This document shows positions 20,101-32,069 of a stretch of DNA of 64,000 nt, one piece after another. The notes below the pieces were generated by a model that was not told the DNA's origin, did not search any database, and saw only the letters and a list, made by a program, of their open reading frames with translations. Location of the stretch: the NCBI GenBank assembly GCA_015179025.1, contig WHUX01000175.1, forward strand, positions 46,339 to 110,338, given 5' to 3'. Made by a program: the position numbers and the translations under genes. Each line of letters begins with the position of its first letter. Within the stretch, counting starts at the first letter, position 1. Origin of the DNA: Terfezia claveryi. Taxonomy: Eukaryota > Ascomycota > Pezizomycetes > Pezizales > Pezizaceae.

Positions 20101-23100
20101 ATGGCCCCAAGACGCATGTTCCATCCGGTCACCCCAGGTTGGAAAGACAGCAGATGCCTCGTCGTGATAATAAAAGGCACTGCATACAGGACTCTTAACA
20201 GTTACAGCACATTCGGAGCAGCAGCAATTCAGCCGGAAAGCGTAGATCGAGCAATAGCCAGAGGCCATGAGATCCTGGAGACGAGTCCAGAAACTCTCCC
20301 AGAATTCACGAGAGAAGGGTCTGTAGATGAAATCTATGAGGCTTTCCTCGACCCAGAGGTCACAGTTCTAGCTATCGACCCAGTAGGGGAGCAAATCCGC
20401 GAATCCATCACCGTACGCAACCACCCAGGCCTCTCCATCAGGCAGCGAACGGGCCCAAAACCAGATGCAGTCAGCGATTCGGACTCAGACATGGGCTCGG
20501 ACAACACAGCAAGTCCAGCTCGTCATCTCCACCCCACTACGCCAGTAGAGGACGCACGAAGCCTAGGCTTTGGGGAGATACCCGACTCCCAGGACCAGGA
20601 TTCTACCGACATAGATATGGAGATAGTTTTCCAGGACTGCCAAGAACCAGAGGATACCCCTAGTTCCCCCCCTTTTCACGAGTTCAGAAACGAAGCACTG
20701 GTCGATATAATGAGCCAGGATGACGCGATCAAGGATGGCGATGAGACAATGAGCCGGGATGACTCGGTCAATGACTGGGATAGTAGGTCAGCATTAGAAG
20801 GTGATAGGTTTGATCAGCTAGAGATCACAGTTCATAAGACAGTATCAGACAAGGCTGCAGATACCCAGAAGACAGTGTCAGACGGGATCTCCGCGGTTCA
20901 AAAGACAATAGCAGATGGCTTCTCAAGCCTCGCTGAAGCAAGTAAGGAGGAAAAGGAAAAGACGGAAGAACATAGTGGGATCTTAGTGAATATTGCAAAC
21001 AATGTATCTGGACATTTCGAGACCTAGAGGGAGGAGACGAAAAGAGAACTTCTAAAGCTGGAGGAGGCTCAAAAGGAGATTACGAACCTATACAATAATC
21101 TCGGAATGGTCTTCAACGAACACATGAGGGCGCAAGGCTTGGAACTAATCAAGTTACAGGAGCACCTGTTAGCAGACTTTCATGAAGCAGTAGCAGCGAT
21201 CAAGGAAGAAGGCAGGGTCAGCAGGGCAAAAGACTCCGAAGACAGACTTAAGCTCTATGAAGCAATCAGTGAAGTTCACAAGGAGACCAACACAATCAAG
21301 AGAGTGATAGAGCATGCAGACTAGCACCCCTACAACACCGGCGGCTCCTCTTGCCAGAGTTCTGCTGCTCCTAAATCTCCGTCCCCTGACTGAGCACGCC
21401 CACCAGGCCTCACACTTCAACCGGATGCTATACGGTGGCCATACTCACATATTAGACCACCATCTCAAGGCGAAATAATGAACTCCAGTACTCCCTCTCC
21501 AGCAACTACAGAAGGTCCAGCGGCCATAACCTCAAACCCTTCCCCAGAAGTTATAGACCTCAGTAATATCAAAGAGACCCCCAGTCCCCCCCCACCATCA
21601 CCACCCTCTATAGAACCAGCTCTCCCTCTCCCTGCCGGCAGCATCTCAGCATCCCTAAAGGAGGATTCATCGATGGCGGGCATACCATTAGCTGCAACAA
21701 AGAAACTAAGAACCCCACTCTTGACTGCAGCCAGCATGCTTACAACGGCCCCCTATGGGAATGCGGAGGAGCCAAGGCACCAGCAATAACTACACTCGCC
21801 CACACCCCACTTGAACGCAACAATGCCAAGGTTCCTCCATCCACGGAAAAAGCCACCCTCCCCAAACCTTCTCCAAAAAAGGGGTCCAAGCAAAAGCAAA
21901 AGCCCACTCCACCATCCCAGCCAGAAGCACCCCAAACTCCGACCCCCTCGGTAAGAATATCTCTAGAGCCAGGCACAGACTCACTCATAAGGAACAGCAG
22001 CAAAGCTTGCGAGGAGGTTACAACATCAATGATGGAAGACATGATCGACACAGTAAACAAGAACCTTAAGGCAACGGCTGAACATAAAGAAAGATACTGG
22101 AAAGCAGAGGTAAAGACAGTGGCGGAGGAGCAAGGCAAAGCAAAAGATCTGGTGGAAGTTTACCCAAGCAGGCGTCGCTTACTAGGAACGTTCAACCCTC
22201 CCCAGACTTTTGTTCCACAACCAACAGCACCTAGGCCACGTCCAACAGCATCAGGCTCAGTAAACAAGTCACTACCCCTACCATCATCTCCACACAAACA
22301 ACTACAAACACCTCTGACAGCCAATGTGATTACACAGGGCTCCTCGAAGAAAAGAAACGGCAATAGCAAGAAGACCGATACACCTAGCAAAGTCCGCTCG
22401 GACTAGGACTCAGCAGCAGATTCAGAAGAAGAGGCGGCAGAGGTCCTGTTTTCAGAGTTCGTAATCCAACAAGGAAGGCTATTAGATAGAGCAGCAAAAA
22501 AAGGATTACTAGACGACATGAAGGAAATAGGCGAAGACAAGAACAGGTCACCTAGAACTCGGTTCAGACTAAAGAATATAGTTAAAGAAATCGAAAGTAA
22601 GGACTCAGACGCAGAGACTATATACAGTGAAGAGGAGTACAGGATAATTGTAGAAGAAGGGTTACAAGCTATACCAAGTTACAGGAAAGACGAGGCCCCA
22701 CACGTAACCATCGACAGGAACCGAAGCGTATCAAATACAACAACAAGGAAAGGCATGCCAGCCATTAAGCTCCGGAAATCCAACCCACTCCCAAAGTGGA
22801 GACACGCAGCAGCAACACGATTTAAGGAAGGGACAATTAAGGATCATGAGGATAGAATAACAGCATCCTCAGAAGCTATTGAAAGATCTAGGATGGCACC
22901 CATGGCCCCCGACACACCACCATAGAAGCCAACTGAAAGAATCTACCCATATGAAGGAGGAGCTACACCTCCCACCAAATGCTCAGATATCGCACCCATC
23001 CGGTACATCGAAAACACCCTCAGCCATATACTCCTCGGCAACTGTGTGAAATTACTAAGCAGTACTGAATGGATGAGTAGGTTCATCTAATGTTTCAATG

Positions 23101-23822
23101 CTAAATCGGACAGGCTACGCGACAGCAAAATCAAGGCAGTCAAGGTAAAGGGATTTAGGTCCTACCCTACTGAGAGAGAGGTCACGATCACGCACCCGGC
23201 TGGTACTTTGAATATGGAGATTATTCGAATGGTAGCGGCTCTAAGGAAAGAACTATTCCCTTCACCTACAACGCCACAATACAAAGACAAGGAAGTCGTC
23301 TCAATCAACTAGGAGACAATTGAGCTGGTTATCTCCGGCCTGTCAGGAGAAAAAGGAGAACAGGCCCGCGATAGAGCAAAAAAAGCTGCTCAATCCTTAG
23401 TCCTCCAGCTAGCAGTCCGGTCACCCAAATGGCTAGTAAGAGACAGAAACAGGGGGGACAGCTACGGAGGAAAGACGTGCTCTCTCAGATTCTCGGTATA
23501 TAGGAAAGAGTTAATAAAACTGGACTCTTCTATCCCTATTCCACTCCCAGGAAAGGGGGACCTACACGCCTTCATCTATGAATGCCATAAGGATAAGGCC
23601 CTTTACATCAACACTTTAGGGTATACAGTTTCAGAACCACGTCCCACCTTCAGCCCCATCCCAATTGCTCATGAAACCCACTGTATATACTGCAATTACA
23701 ACAACCACAAAGCAGAAGTATACTACCGCCGCATCAACGATGAAAAGGCTACCAACAAGCATACAAAGTATGCAGAGAAAAACACAGCCAGCAAGGGGAA
23801 GCAACCTCAACATGAATACTAG
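20101..23822 (+). pseudogene. LINE ORF1 (Gag-like, zinc-knuckle) with stops
   Basis: Starts MAPRRMFHPVTPGWKDSRC. It has an acidic Ser/Asp-rich middle, coiled-coil-like heptads around 20820-21320, a proline-rich linker, and a C-terminal RNA-binding region with one CCHC knuckle, CIYCNYNNHKAEVYYRR, in which the last Cys is Tyr (TGC to TAC type). Stops include TAG at 21025, 22404, 22923 and 23310, plus at least one frameshift near 21790-22030. ORF1 proteins bind the element RNA in a ribonucleoprotein; this copy is inactive. Confidence 0.8.
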
Positions 23823-23877
23823 GACTCATACTAATATTAAGGGAAAGGGGAGAAAGGGGGGAGGAAAGAGAGATTGA

Positions 23878-26800
23878 GTCCTAGTTTCTTATTGTAATAT
23901 CAACAACAGTGGGATCAACACCCATACCTTTCTAGAAAATGCCAAAGAGTCAGATATAATCTTTATTGGAGAACCTATTATCCACCGCACAGCAGATGGC
24001 CCCCGCACAACTAACCACATACAGGGTTCAGATGCATCACGACTCTATATGAACATAGCAGGGTTACTAGATATATTGCTAATAAGCACGTTAGAGCAGC
24101 AAGCTCGTACATTAACCATAATATCGTACGCATTCACTTAGGGGAGATAACGGTCATAGGAGTCTACTTCAATGGAAAAGACTCCACTAGGGAGCTACAA
24201 GCAGACCTCGCTAGGATTCCACTCGACTCTAAGTCTCTAGTAATAGGGGATTTTAACAGCCACCACCCTGCTTGGGGAGGCCAACGTTCCAATCGAGGCG
24301 AGATAGTACAAACGTGGGCCAGCACAAACCTCCTCACCCAACAAGTAGACTATCAAGCACACACTTTCCAACGGGGAGGGCAGAAAAGCCTACTGGACTT
24401 AATATTCAAAGGTCCCCAAATACTATGGCAGGACTACCCAAGCCAACACTTATCTTGGATAGGCTCTGACCACGCAGTAATCTCAGGCTACATCAAGGTA
24501 GATATTCCAGAGACCTGGCAGTACACGACAATCGATTGGAAATGGTAGGAGGCCTACATCGAGAAGGAGGAGGAATCAATATTCCAACCTATATTCTTCA
24601 GAGAGGCATACCAAGTGCTAAAAGAGCTCACACATAACCACCTCATCCACAAGTCAGCAAACAGTCATAGTAAAAAATGGTGGGATAAAGAACTATCAGA
24701 ACAATTGGAAAGAACGCGCAGAGCAGGGAGAATAGGAAAGGAGTATGAGGAGGAGGGCAGGAAACTCTGGAGACTCATTAGGAAAAAGAAAAGGGCATGC
24801 TAGCAGAAATTCTTGGAAGAGCAAGGGCAACGCCACCCATGGGATATAGCAAGGATAGCTAGAGACCCTTTTAAGTGTATACCGATTATGGGGGATCTCA
24901 CTGACAAGGACAGAACAACATTACAGATGGATGACAGCAAGGTCCAAGCATTTCAAAAGCACCACCTAGTCACCAGGGAGCAGTCATACCAACCAGCCGT
25001 AATCGTCGAGTCCCTAGTGGGATACCAAATAGCCGAAGACTCCAGTATTGAAAAAGTAAGAAAAGCCCTAAGCAAGACCTCGAACAGCTCGGCACCAGGA
25101 CCAGATGGGATTTCGTATCATCTCATAAAACTCATCAAGGACACCAGACTTGGTATGGCCCTCATTAATGATATAGCTTGAGCCTCAAAGGGCAATATCT
25201 CCCCCCCCAGTTCATGGAGGAACCTATCTATAGTAATGATTCCCAAACCAGGCAAAGACCATTCACAGGTTAAAGGGTAGAGACCAATTGTATTATCAAA
25301 TACAGTGGACAAGCTATGGGAGAAACTAATGGCAGATGATCTCTAGCAGCAGAGCAACCTTTTCCATGAACTATAGTACGGTTCATGAAAGGGCAGGTTA
25401 GCTATAGACGTAATGATGATCACAGTCTCAATGGCAGAAAAAGCACTGGAAGAAGGAAAGAAAGCTACCCTGCTTGGAAAGGACATAGTCTCGGCTTTTA
25501 ATAATGTCCGTAGGGAAAAGCTAATCCAAATTCTCTAGGAGAAGGACACACCTCCGAGAACAGTGAGATTTATCAACCAGTTCCTCCAACCACGCTCCTT
25601 TCTTATCACTTGGGACAGATTAACAAGAGGACATGGATGGATGGATCAAAGAGCACCCCAAGGCAGTCCTCTCTCACCAGTCCTATGGCTAATCTATATA
25701 GCACACACCTTAGAAAGAGTCACGAAGATCTGTGTCCAACCCTCCCAACCAGTAAGATCGAGTAGTCGACTAAATAAGGACAAATTACCATCAAATTCTC
25801 CATTACCAGTTATCCAATTGTTCTCATATGTAGATGATGTCAACCCCCTCATCATGAGAAGCCTCAATACCAGAAACCACAACTTATTAGTCTAGAATGT
25901 GGGGAGAGTACTCGATGAGGTAGCACATGAGGATGAACTTCAATGGGACCCAAGCAAAGAGTCTAGACTAGACTTCCACAGTAAGAGCAAGATCAAGTAC
26001 TGCAAAACCCTAGGCATTACGTTAGCCAGCAACCTCTCATAGAAGGCACATATCACACAGAGAACTTCGAAGGCACAGAAGGTTTTAAAGGTACTCACCA
26101 GCCTAGGAAACCAAAATGGGGGCATGAACCCAATCGCCCTCAGATCCCTCTACACAAGCTGTATAAGAACCATCTTCACTTGGGGAGCGGAGCTGCAGAA
26201 GCCACAGAAGTTTCAACTCTTGCAGCCAATGCAACGCCTAGAATATCAAGCTCTATGGAAGATCACTGGAGGTTTCCATGGCTCAAGTCACCAAAGCCTA
26301 GGATGGATCGCCAATATCGAACCACTACAAGAGAAGATAGAGGATATGAAGCGATGTTGGGCGGCAAGAGCAGTCAGGATAGGCGATCAACAAGTTAAGA
26401 AATTTATCGAAAAGGACACATCATGGTGCCAGAGCAACGACTTACACCACAAGAGAACCCCAATTTCAGAGGCATTCTACCTAAATGGCGGAGACCCTCA
26501 TAAGCTCTCATGGGGTGATAGAGAGGACACCACACCTTTCCCTATTATCTACCGAACAATCATAGATCCGAAGTCTGAATCCTCTAAACAGCTAGGCATT
26601 TGGGCAGCAGGAATAGGGTCAATACTAGAGGAAGGATGGTGGACGTGTTACACAGACGGCACCGGAAGGAAAGGGATAGTAGTGAGTGGAGTCCACAGTG
26701 AAGACCGCAGAGGAGGCACAATGGAGGATTATGGCGGCTATCTGGGGGACCAAGCAACAGTAGCAGATGGTGAACTCTTTGCGATGCAAATAGCCCTACA

Positions 26801-27440
26801 ACAGGAAAATGCGGACATGCTAGCAATTTTATCCGACTCCCAGGCAGCGATACAGGCAGTCCACAACATGAGTTCGGGGTCCCCACCCAGATCTGGCATC
26901 GAAAAAGGTATCAAATCCCTCATCACGTCTAACCAGCACAGGGACCTCCAGATATCATGGGTCAGAGGCCACCTAGGCATCCCAGGCAACGAGAAGGCAG
27001 ACCGATCAGCGAGCCTACAGTCACACCTAGGCGAATTCGTAGGGAAAAAACGCACGATAACGGAAGGAGGATTACGTGCAACCTCTAAAGCCAGGCGAAA
27101 AGAATCAAGGACCAGAACAGGCTTTGGGCTGAGGAGAGTGGAGTGGAATCGGCAGGCTCTGTCAGCTTACACGTGGCTACGTACCAATAGAGGTCCACAA
27201 CGGAGCTGGTTACACCATATCGGCAAATCGGAATCAGCAGAGTGCCCATGCGGCCATCCCACCGAAACTGGAGAGCACATAGTCTTCAATTGCCCTCGCT
27301 TCAACCGAATTCGCGGGGGCCTGCTAGGGGACAGGGGGAGCTGGGAAGAGCTAGACGAGCCGGCTTGGAGAGAGGAGGGCGAGGAGAGATACGAAGCCAC
27401 CGAGGCCTTTTTTGGGCTACTATATGGAGAGCTAGTTTAA
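23878..27440 (+). pseudogene. LINE ORF2 (EN-RT-RNase H-zinc knuckle) with stops
   Basis: In order: APE-like endonuclease (GDFNSHHPAWGGQRSNRGEI and GSDHAVISG, about 24250-24490), RT with SSAPGPDGISYHLIK, the QGSPLSPVLWLIY block and an intact SYVDDV active site (about 25830), thumb, RNase H with CYTDGTG, ADGELFAM, ILSDSQAA and GNEKAD (all four acidic positions present), and a terminal CCHC-like CPCGHPTETGEHIVFNC. In-frame stops between 24.5 and 26.1 kb are mostly TAG replacing Gln or Trp. From 26124 to 27440 the frame is fully open. Confidence 0.88.
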
Positions 27441-27783
27441 AAAAGAGGCGGCGCGGGATATCACGAGTTCCATTTGTTTTAAAGTCCATAAGATATCACG
27501 AGTTCCATTTGCCGTAATTTTCTTTTCTCGTTTAGTCTCTTTTGTTCTTCGGGGCTCCAGTCAGGGCCCTCGGGCTCATCCGGCACTGCCGGTTAATGAC
27601 AGCATGGGAATACCCCATTCATGAGTCTCCTTTTGTTTGGTGGTTCGTGTACTTAGTTTTGCGTGGGTCTGGCAGATTAACTTGCCTCTCCCTTGAATCC
27701 ACCGGGCTTCCGTGTGGCTCCTCATAGCTCCTCGTTGGGGCTGCATAGGAGTACTCAGTATTTAAAAAAAAAAAAAAAAAAAA

Positions 27784-29354
27784 GACGACTGGAGTATAAA
27801 GCCCTACGGAAGATAACAGGAGGGTATCACGGCAGCAGTCACCAGGCCATGGGGAAGATCGCCAACGTAGAGCCCCTACAGGACAAAGTGGACGACATGA
27901 AACGCTCATGGGCAGCTAGAGCGATCAGGACAGGTGACAAACAGGTAAAAGCCTTCATAGAAATGGACACATCATGGCAACACTGCAACGACCCACATCG
28001 AGCAAGAACTGCCATCTCGGAGGCATTCTACCTGAATGGGGCGGACCCAGAGGAAATGTCCTGGGGTGACAAGGAGGACACAACACCCTTCCCCATATTC
28101 TACGAAGAGATCCTGGACCCGAAATCCGAGAGGTCTAAACTTCTAGGTGTTTGGGCAGCGAAGATAGGAGCTATCCTGGAGGAAGGCTGGAGGGTCTGCT
28201 ACACGGACGGCACAGGGAGGGGAGGGGAGGTAGCAAGCGGAGTACACAGCGAGGATCGGAGAGGGGGGGTCACGGAGGACTATGGTGGTTGGGAAACAGA
28301 GCCACAGTCGCAGACGGCGAACTCTACTCCATGAACCTAGCATTACAAAGAGAAGACTCGGACATGCTGGCTATTTTGTCGGACTCGCAGGCAGCAGTTC
28401 AGGCTGTGCGCAACATGAGTACAGGCCACCCCCCCAGGTCTGGCATTGAAAAAAATATCAAGGCACTGCTAGCCGGCAACGCACACAGGGACCTCAGGCT
28501 CTCATGGATCAGAGGCCATCTAGGTATCGAGGGGAATGAGAAGGCGGACCGTAACTTTCAGTCCCACCTAGGTGCATTCACAGGTAAGGCTCGCACAGTA
28601 AAGGAAGGGGGCCTCCGAGCACTCTCCAAGGCGGCACGCAAAGAAGCAAGAACGAGTGCAGGTTACGGAGTGAGGAGGGTGGAATGGGATAGACACGCCC
28701 TCTCGGCGTACACGTGGTTGGGTACCAACAGAGGCCCTTAGAAGAGCTGGCTGTACCACATCGGCAAAGCAGACTCAGCAGAATGCGCATGTGGCCCCCC
28801 TCGGAAAGTGGAGACCACATAACGTTCAGTTGCCCCCGCTTCAACCACCCCCGGAGGGTTCTACTCGGAGAAAGACAGAGCTGGAAGGAGCTCGACAAGT
28901 CAGTATGGAGAAAGGAGGGAGAGGAGACCTTCGAGGCCACGGAAGCCTTTTTCAAGTTTTTATACCAGGAGCTCACGTAGGGAGCTCACACCGGATCGGA
29001 CGGTCTCTTTCCGCGGTTCTGTTGGTCTCTGCAGTTCATTATTTTACGAGTCCCTTTTGTTATTGTCAGTTTAGTCCCTTTCATTCAGTCACGATAGTTA
29101 TTTACTTCAGTTCTTATCCACTATTTTCACAGTCCTTCAGTCCAGGAGGGAAGGCCCAGTCTGGCCTGCGGGTCATCGGCTCGTCCGTTAATGGCAGCAT
29201 GGGGCCTCATATCCCTCCATATTTGTACCTAGTTTGCGTGGTTCTGGCAGATTAACTTGCCTTAACCTTGAATCCACCCGGGTTTCTGGGTGGCTCCTCA
29301 TGGCCCCCCTAATGGGGCCGCATAGGAGTCATAAGTTTTTATAAAAAAAAAAAA
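27784..29354 (+). mobile_element. 5'-truncated LINE (element I), joined to the poly(A) of H
   Basis: Begins immediately after the 20-A tail of element H, within the RT thumb (RLEYKALRKITGGYHGSSHQ). It runs through RNase H (CYTDGTGRGG, ADGELYSMN, ILSDSQAA, GNEKAD) to the stop at 28980. One frameshift near 28290 and one CAG-to-TAG stop at 28739. The 3' UTR carries clear stems CCACCC/GGGTGG and GGCCCC/GGGGCC (29270-29325) and ends in A residues at 29343-29354. Confidence 0.88.
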
Positions 29355-29778
29355 TCTGGATCGAGTGAAGCCTACGGCCCCAGTCGTATTCTATAATACG
29401 AAGTAGTTGGAGCCCAAGAAAGGTATTTACTAACAGTAAACAAGGATGGCCACACAAACATCAACCGTCTGGAGAACCTAGTCTTGTTTTCTGAACAATA
29501 TCACACGTACTTTGGGAGAGGGTATTTGGTCTTGGAACCAGTAGGGGGTCCTCTCGCTAGGCTAAATTCGGCAGGAGATAGGTTGTGGAGTTACGACGTG
29601 GCGGGGAGGAAGGGGTCATTTCGGTTGCGTTCTTAGGTTTGGGATGCTGGGCCTTTATGCAATCCGTTGTCCCGTGGATGTACCAAGTCTTTTAAGATGA
29701 GGGAACGGGGCTGTCTCAGAGCCTTAGGCTCCATAGACGTACAGATTTCAAAAAAAATAAAAAAAAATAAAAAAATAA
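29355..29778 (+). mobile_element. 5'-truncated retroelement piece with the second tail type
   Basis: Starts directly after the tail of LINE I. An open frame (29397-29635) reads VVGAQERYLLTVNKDGHTNI and ends ...AGRKGSFRLRS, with no family recognised. The 3' region GATGAGGGAACGGGGCTGTC...GGCTCCATAGACGTACAGA followed by an A-rich tail (29749-29778) matches the ends at 31394-31466 and 32009-32050. Confidence 0.6.
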
Positions 29779-29897
29779 AGTCCATCCCTATGAACTTCTT
29801 CACTCTCCCTTTCTGTCCATCAATTCCTGAATCTCTCTCTCCCGTCACTCGAGCTCCCTTTGCAACTCTAACTCGGTGTATCTTTGGGTTTCGGTAG

Positions 29898-30245
29898 TTG
29901 ATATGGATCTGGAGTTTCTCCTTGTTGTCTAGGTTACGGCCGGACTGTATGACCTTGGTTATCTGATAGCCGATCCTCCTGTGGTCGAGCTTCCTGCTTG
30001 AACACTGGGTAGAGGTTCATTTCATCGAACCATACCTGATTCATTCTTGGGTAGCTCCCTCGGCCCGATGCACTGCCTGGGCCCTTGCGATCTCGCTTCG
30101 CAGACGTTCAGTGATTCCCCTTAGAGATTTGGTGGTCAGCTATTGTGCCCGGCGTTCTTCCATAGTTCCTGGCTGGTTAATTAGCTCGATTTGCCAGGTG
30201 GGGTCATGACCGTAATTGGCAAATAAGGGGCTCATGCCTGTGGCT
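29898..30245 (-). pseudogene. Gypsy integrase C-terminal fragment
   Basis: The minus strand reads FANYGHDPTWQIE, TERLRSEIARAQAVHRAEGA, VWFDEMNLYP and KLDHRRIGYQITKVI across small frameshifts. These match the post-core region of Ty3/gypsy integrases (ANYG, EIxRAQ, VW...NL, KLDHRR). It is from a family other than elements A-E. Confidence 0.65.
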
Positions 30246-30246
30246 C

Positions 30247-31056
30247 ATGATGCGTAGTTATTACTTACGAACTCGGGCAAGTGAAGCTAGGCTTCCCAAT
30301 CGTCCTGGAGGTGATACAGATCTGAGTATAGTTGAATCAATTCTTGAAGAAGATGACCTGTTAAGGGGGGAATTAAGGGCAGCATTAGCCAATTCATTCA
30401 AGGCAACCCTTGAGGAGTGGGGGGGGAAGCTAGATAAAGATGATGTTTGGGAGACTAGGCTGTCTGAGAAAGAGAGGACGATTGGTAGCCTTAAGGAAGA
30501 AATTCTGCGTTTATCCAATGAACAGGATGTAACCCACGTGGGCAAAGAACTTTCTCACTTAAAGCAGACCCAATGGCTTTTTCAGACCAGGGGGAGGCCC
30601 ATATGGAGACATTGGGAGGTTGGAGAAAGAAGTTGTGCAGTTGAGGCTGGAGAAGGAGAGTTGGGATGAGCGAGAAGAGTGGGTAGGAAACCAACTAATG
30701 TTGGTTTCCGAGCGGAGGAAATGGTAGGCAAACGGTAAGGCATTACCGGTTGAGACGGTATCGGTCGCAGCCCAGTCAGAACAGGTTGCGGGGGAAATAG
30801 GGAAGGCACAGTAGAGGATGCAGTACAGACAAAGATAGTGATCGAGCAGAGGGGGGCAAGAGACTGTGAGGATGTTGCGATGGCAGATAGGTCGGACATG
30901 TATGAAGACATATCTGCGTACGAGGATGAGGACGAGGCTCCGGTAGCAGTGGCACCTCCAATTACAAAAAAACAGGCTGCACCACGTCCGGCAGCAAAGG
31001 CTGAGAAGAAATCCTGACCAGCTAAAATACCCCCGCAGAAGACACCACATAGCTAA
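30247..31056 (+). pseudogene. Coiled-coil ORF of an unidentified retroelement
   Basis: Begins MMRSYYLRTRASEARLPNRP. Heptad-like, charge-rich helices follow (ESILEEDDLLRGELRAAL, WETRLSEKERTIGSLKEEIL, RLEKEVVQLRLEKESWDERE), then an acidic patch (SAYEDEDEAPVAV) and a basic Lys/Ala/Pro end. There is one frameshift near 30590 and TAG stops at about 30725 and 30814. It has the make-up of a nucleic-acid-chaperone ORF1/Gag but no zinc knuckle is visible. The 3' region to 31466 ends in the second tail type. Confidence 0.5.
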
Positions 31057-31393
31057 TGACAAATAGGCGAAGGCGGTTGGGATTCACGGGGTCCCCTAGG
31101 ATATGGGATTATGGGGGCACGTTGGCTCCTTGGGGGTAACCGGAGATTGGGTAAAGCCACCAGCTCCCTGACTGTAATTTTTTGACAGGAAGCTAGCTGT
31201 TGGGAGTCACCTAAAGATGAGGGGACGCTGGCTCCCAATTGACTCCAACAGGGGAAAGCAGAGGGTGGATTTGTGAGCACGGGTAATGGATCCTCTAGTG
31301 ATGTCTTATCATTATTCTTTTACCTTGTTTGTCATTCAGGTGGGCGGTCGTTTACTGAGTGAGTTGATAGTTGGCCCGTTGTTCCGTGGTTAA

Positions 31394-31466
31394 GATGAGG
31401 GAACGGGGTCGTCTCATAACCTAAGGCTCCACAGATGTATAGACTTCCAAAAAAAAAAAAAAAACA
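31394..31466 (+). repeat. Second-type retroelement tail with poly(A)
   Basis: GATGAGGGAACGGGGTCGTC...AAGGCTCCACAGATGTATAGACTTCC then about 16 A. Near-identical to the tail at 29695-29778. Confidence 0.7.
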
Positions 31467-32069
31467 GTATACCCAGTATACCTAACATACTCAGCATACC
31501 TGTAAGATGAGTGCTATTTCATTTGTTGAGGTATTGGCGAGGCATACTTAGACTACCATTGCAAGCATAGCTCGGCGCCTCGTTCAGTTGTCAATGATGT
31601 CGTTTTGTATAATAATTAAATACGTAACATAATCAGCAACCAGGGACTAAAGTATGAGGTTTCAATGGGGTTATTTTTATACCTACTTTGTCAAATTTTC
31701 CAGAATTCTGGTCGGCATGATCATACCTTGATGCACTGGGAATTGAACCCCTACTTTGTCCAACTGCAAGCGCCTGCAATTGTTATCCCATGCAAATACG
31801 AGACACCTGTTTTCAGATATTCTATTGCCTATCATGGTTGTGATCCATCCGTTCTACTAACACATTCAACATCAGAGCAAGACATGCAGATAGACTGTCT
31901 TGTGTCGCAGCTAATGCTCTTGAAGATATCTGGCCTCAGGCTCCACAGAGTGGCTCCTCATAGTCCCCCAATAGGAGTACTGAGTATTTTTTAAAGAAAA
32001 AAGAAAATTAGGCTCCACAGACGTACAGATGTAGAGACCTCAAAAAGAAAAATGTTATGACGATATTTG
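31467..32069. other. Retroelement tails; no gene recognised
   Basis: About 31935-32000 carries the LINE tail (GTGGCTCCTCATAG...AGGAGTACTGAGTATTTT, then A-rich), and 32009-32050 carries the second-type tail (AGGCTCCACAGACGTACAGA). The left part has no recognised content. Confidence 0.6.

Larger units (their letters stand above)
19569..27783 (+). mobile_element. Full-length Tad1-type LINE (element H), decayed
   Basis: About 8.2 kb. The 5' region has two tandem-repeat blocks (19569-19814 and 19890-20035). ORF1 (20101-23822) and ORF2 (23878-27440) follow, then a 3' UTR with two stem-loop-like segments (CCACC...GGTGG and GGCCCC...GGGGCC types, clearer in the copy ending at 29354) and poly(A) 27764-27783. 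Ten in-frame stops in the 24.5-26.1 kb part of ORF2 are eight TAG and two TGA. The true 5' end may lie up to about 200 bp further left. Confidence 0.88.

Noticed and set aside
24540..26045. TAG reassigned as a sense codon (many in-frame TAG in otherwise good proteins)
   Set aside because: TAG replaces both Gln and Trp at different sites, sister copies have CAG or TGG there, and host-like genes (11023-13237, 39643-42297) have no internal TAG. Mutation decay fits better.
31735..31800. A third tRNA-like sequence on the minus strand
   Set aside because: A B-box-like GGGTTCAATTCC is present but the only A-box-like motif lies too close to it, and no stems fold.
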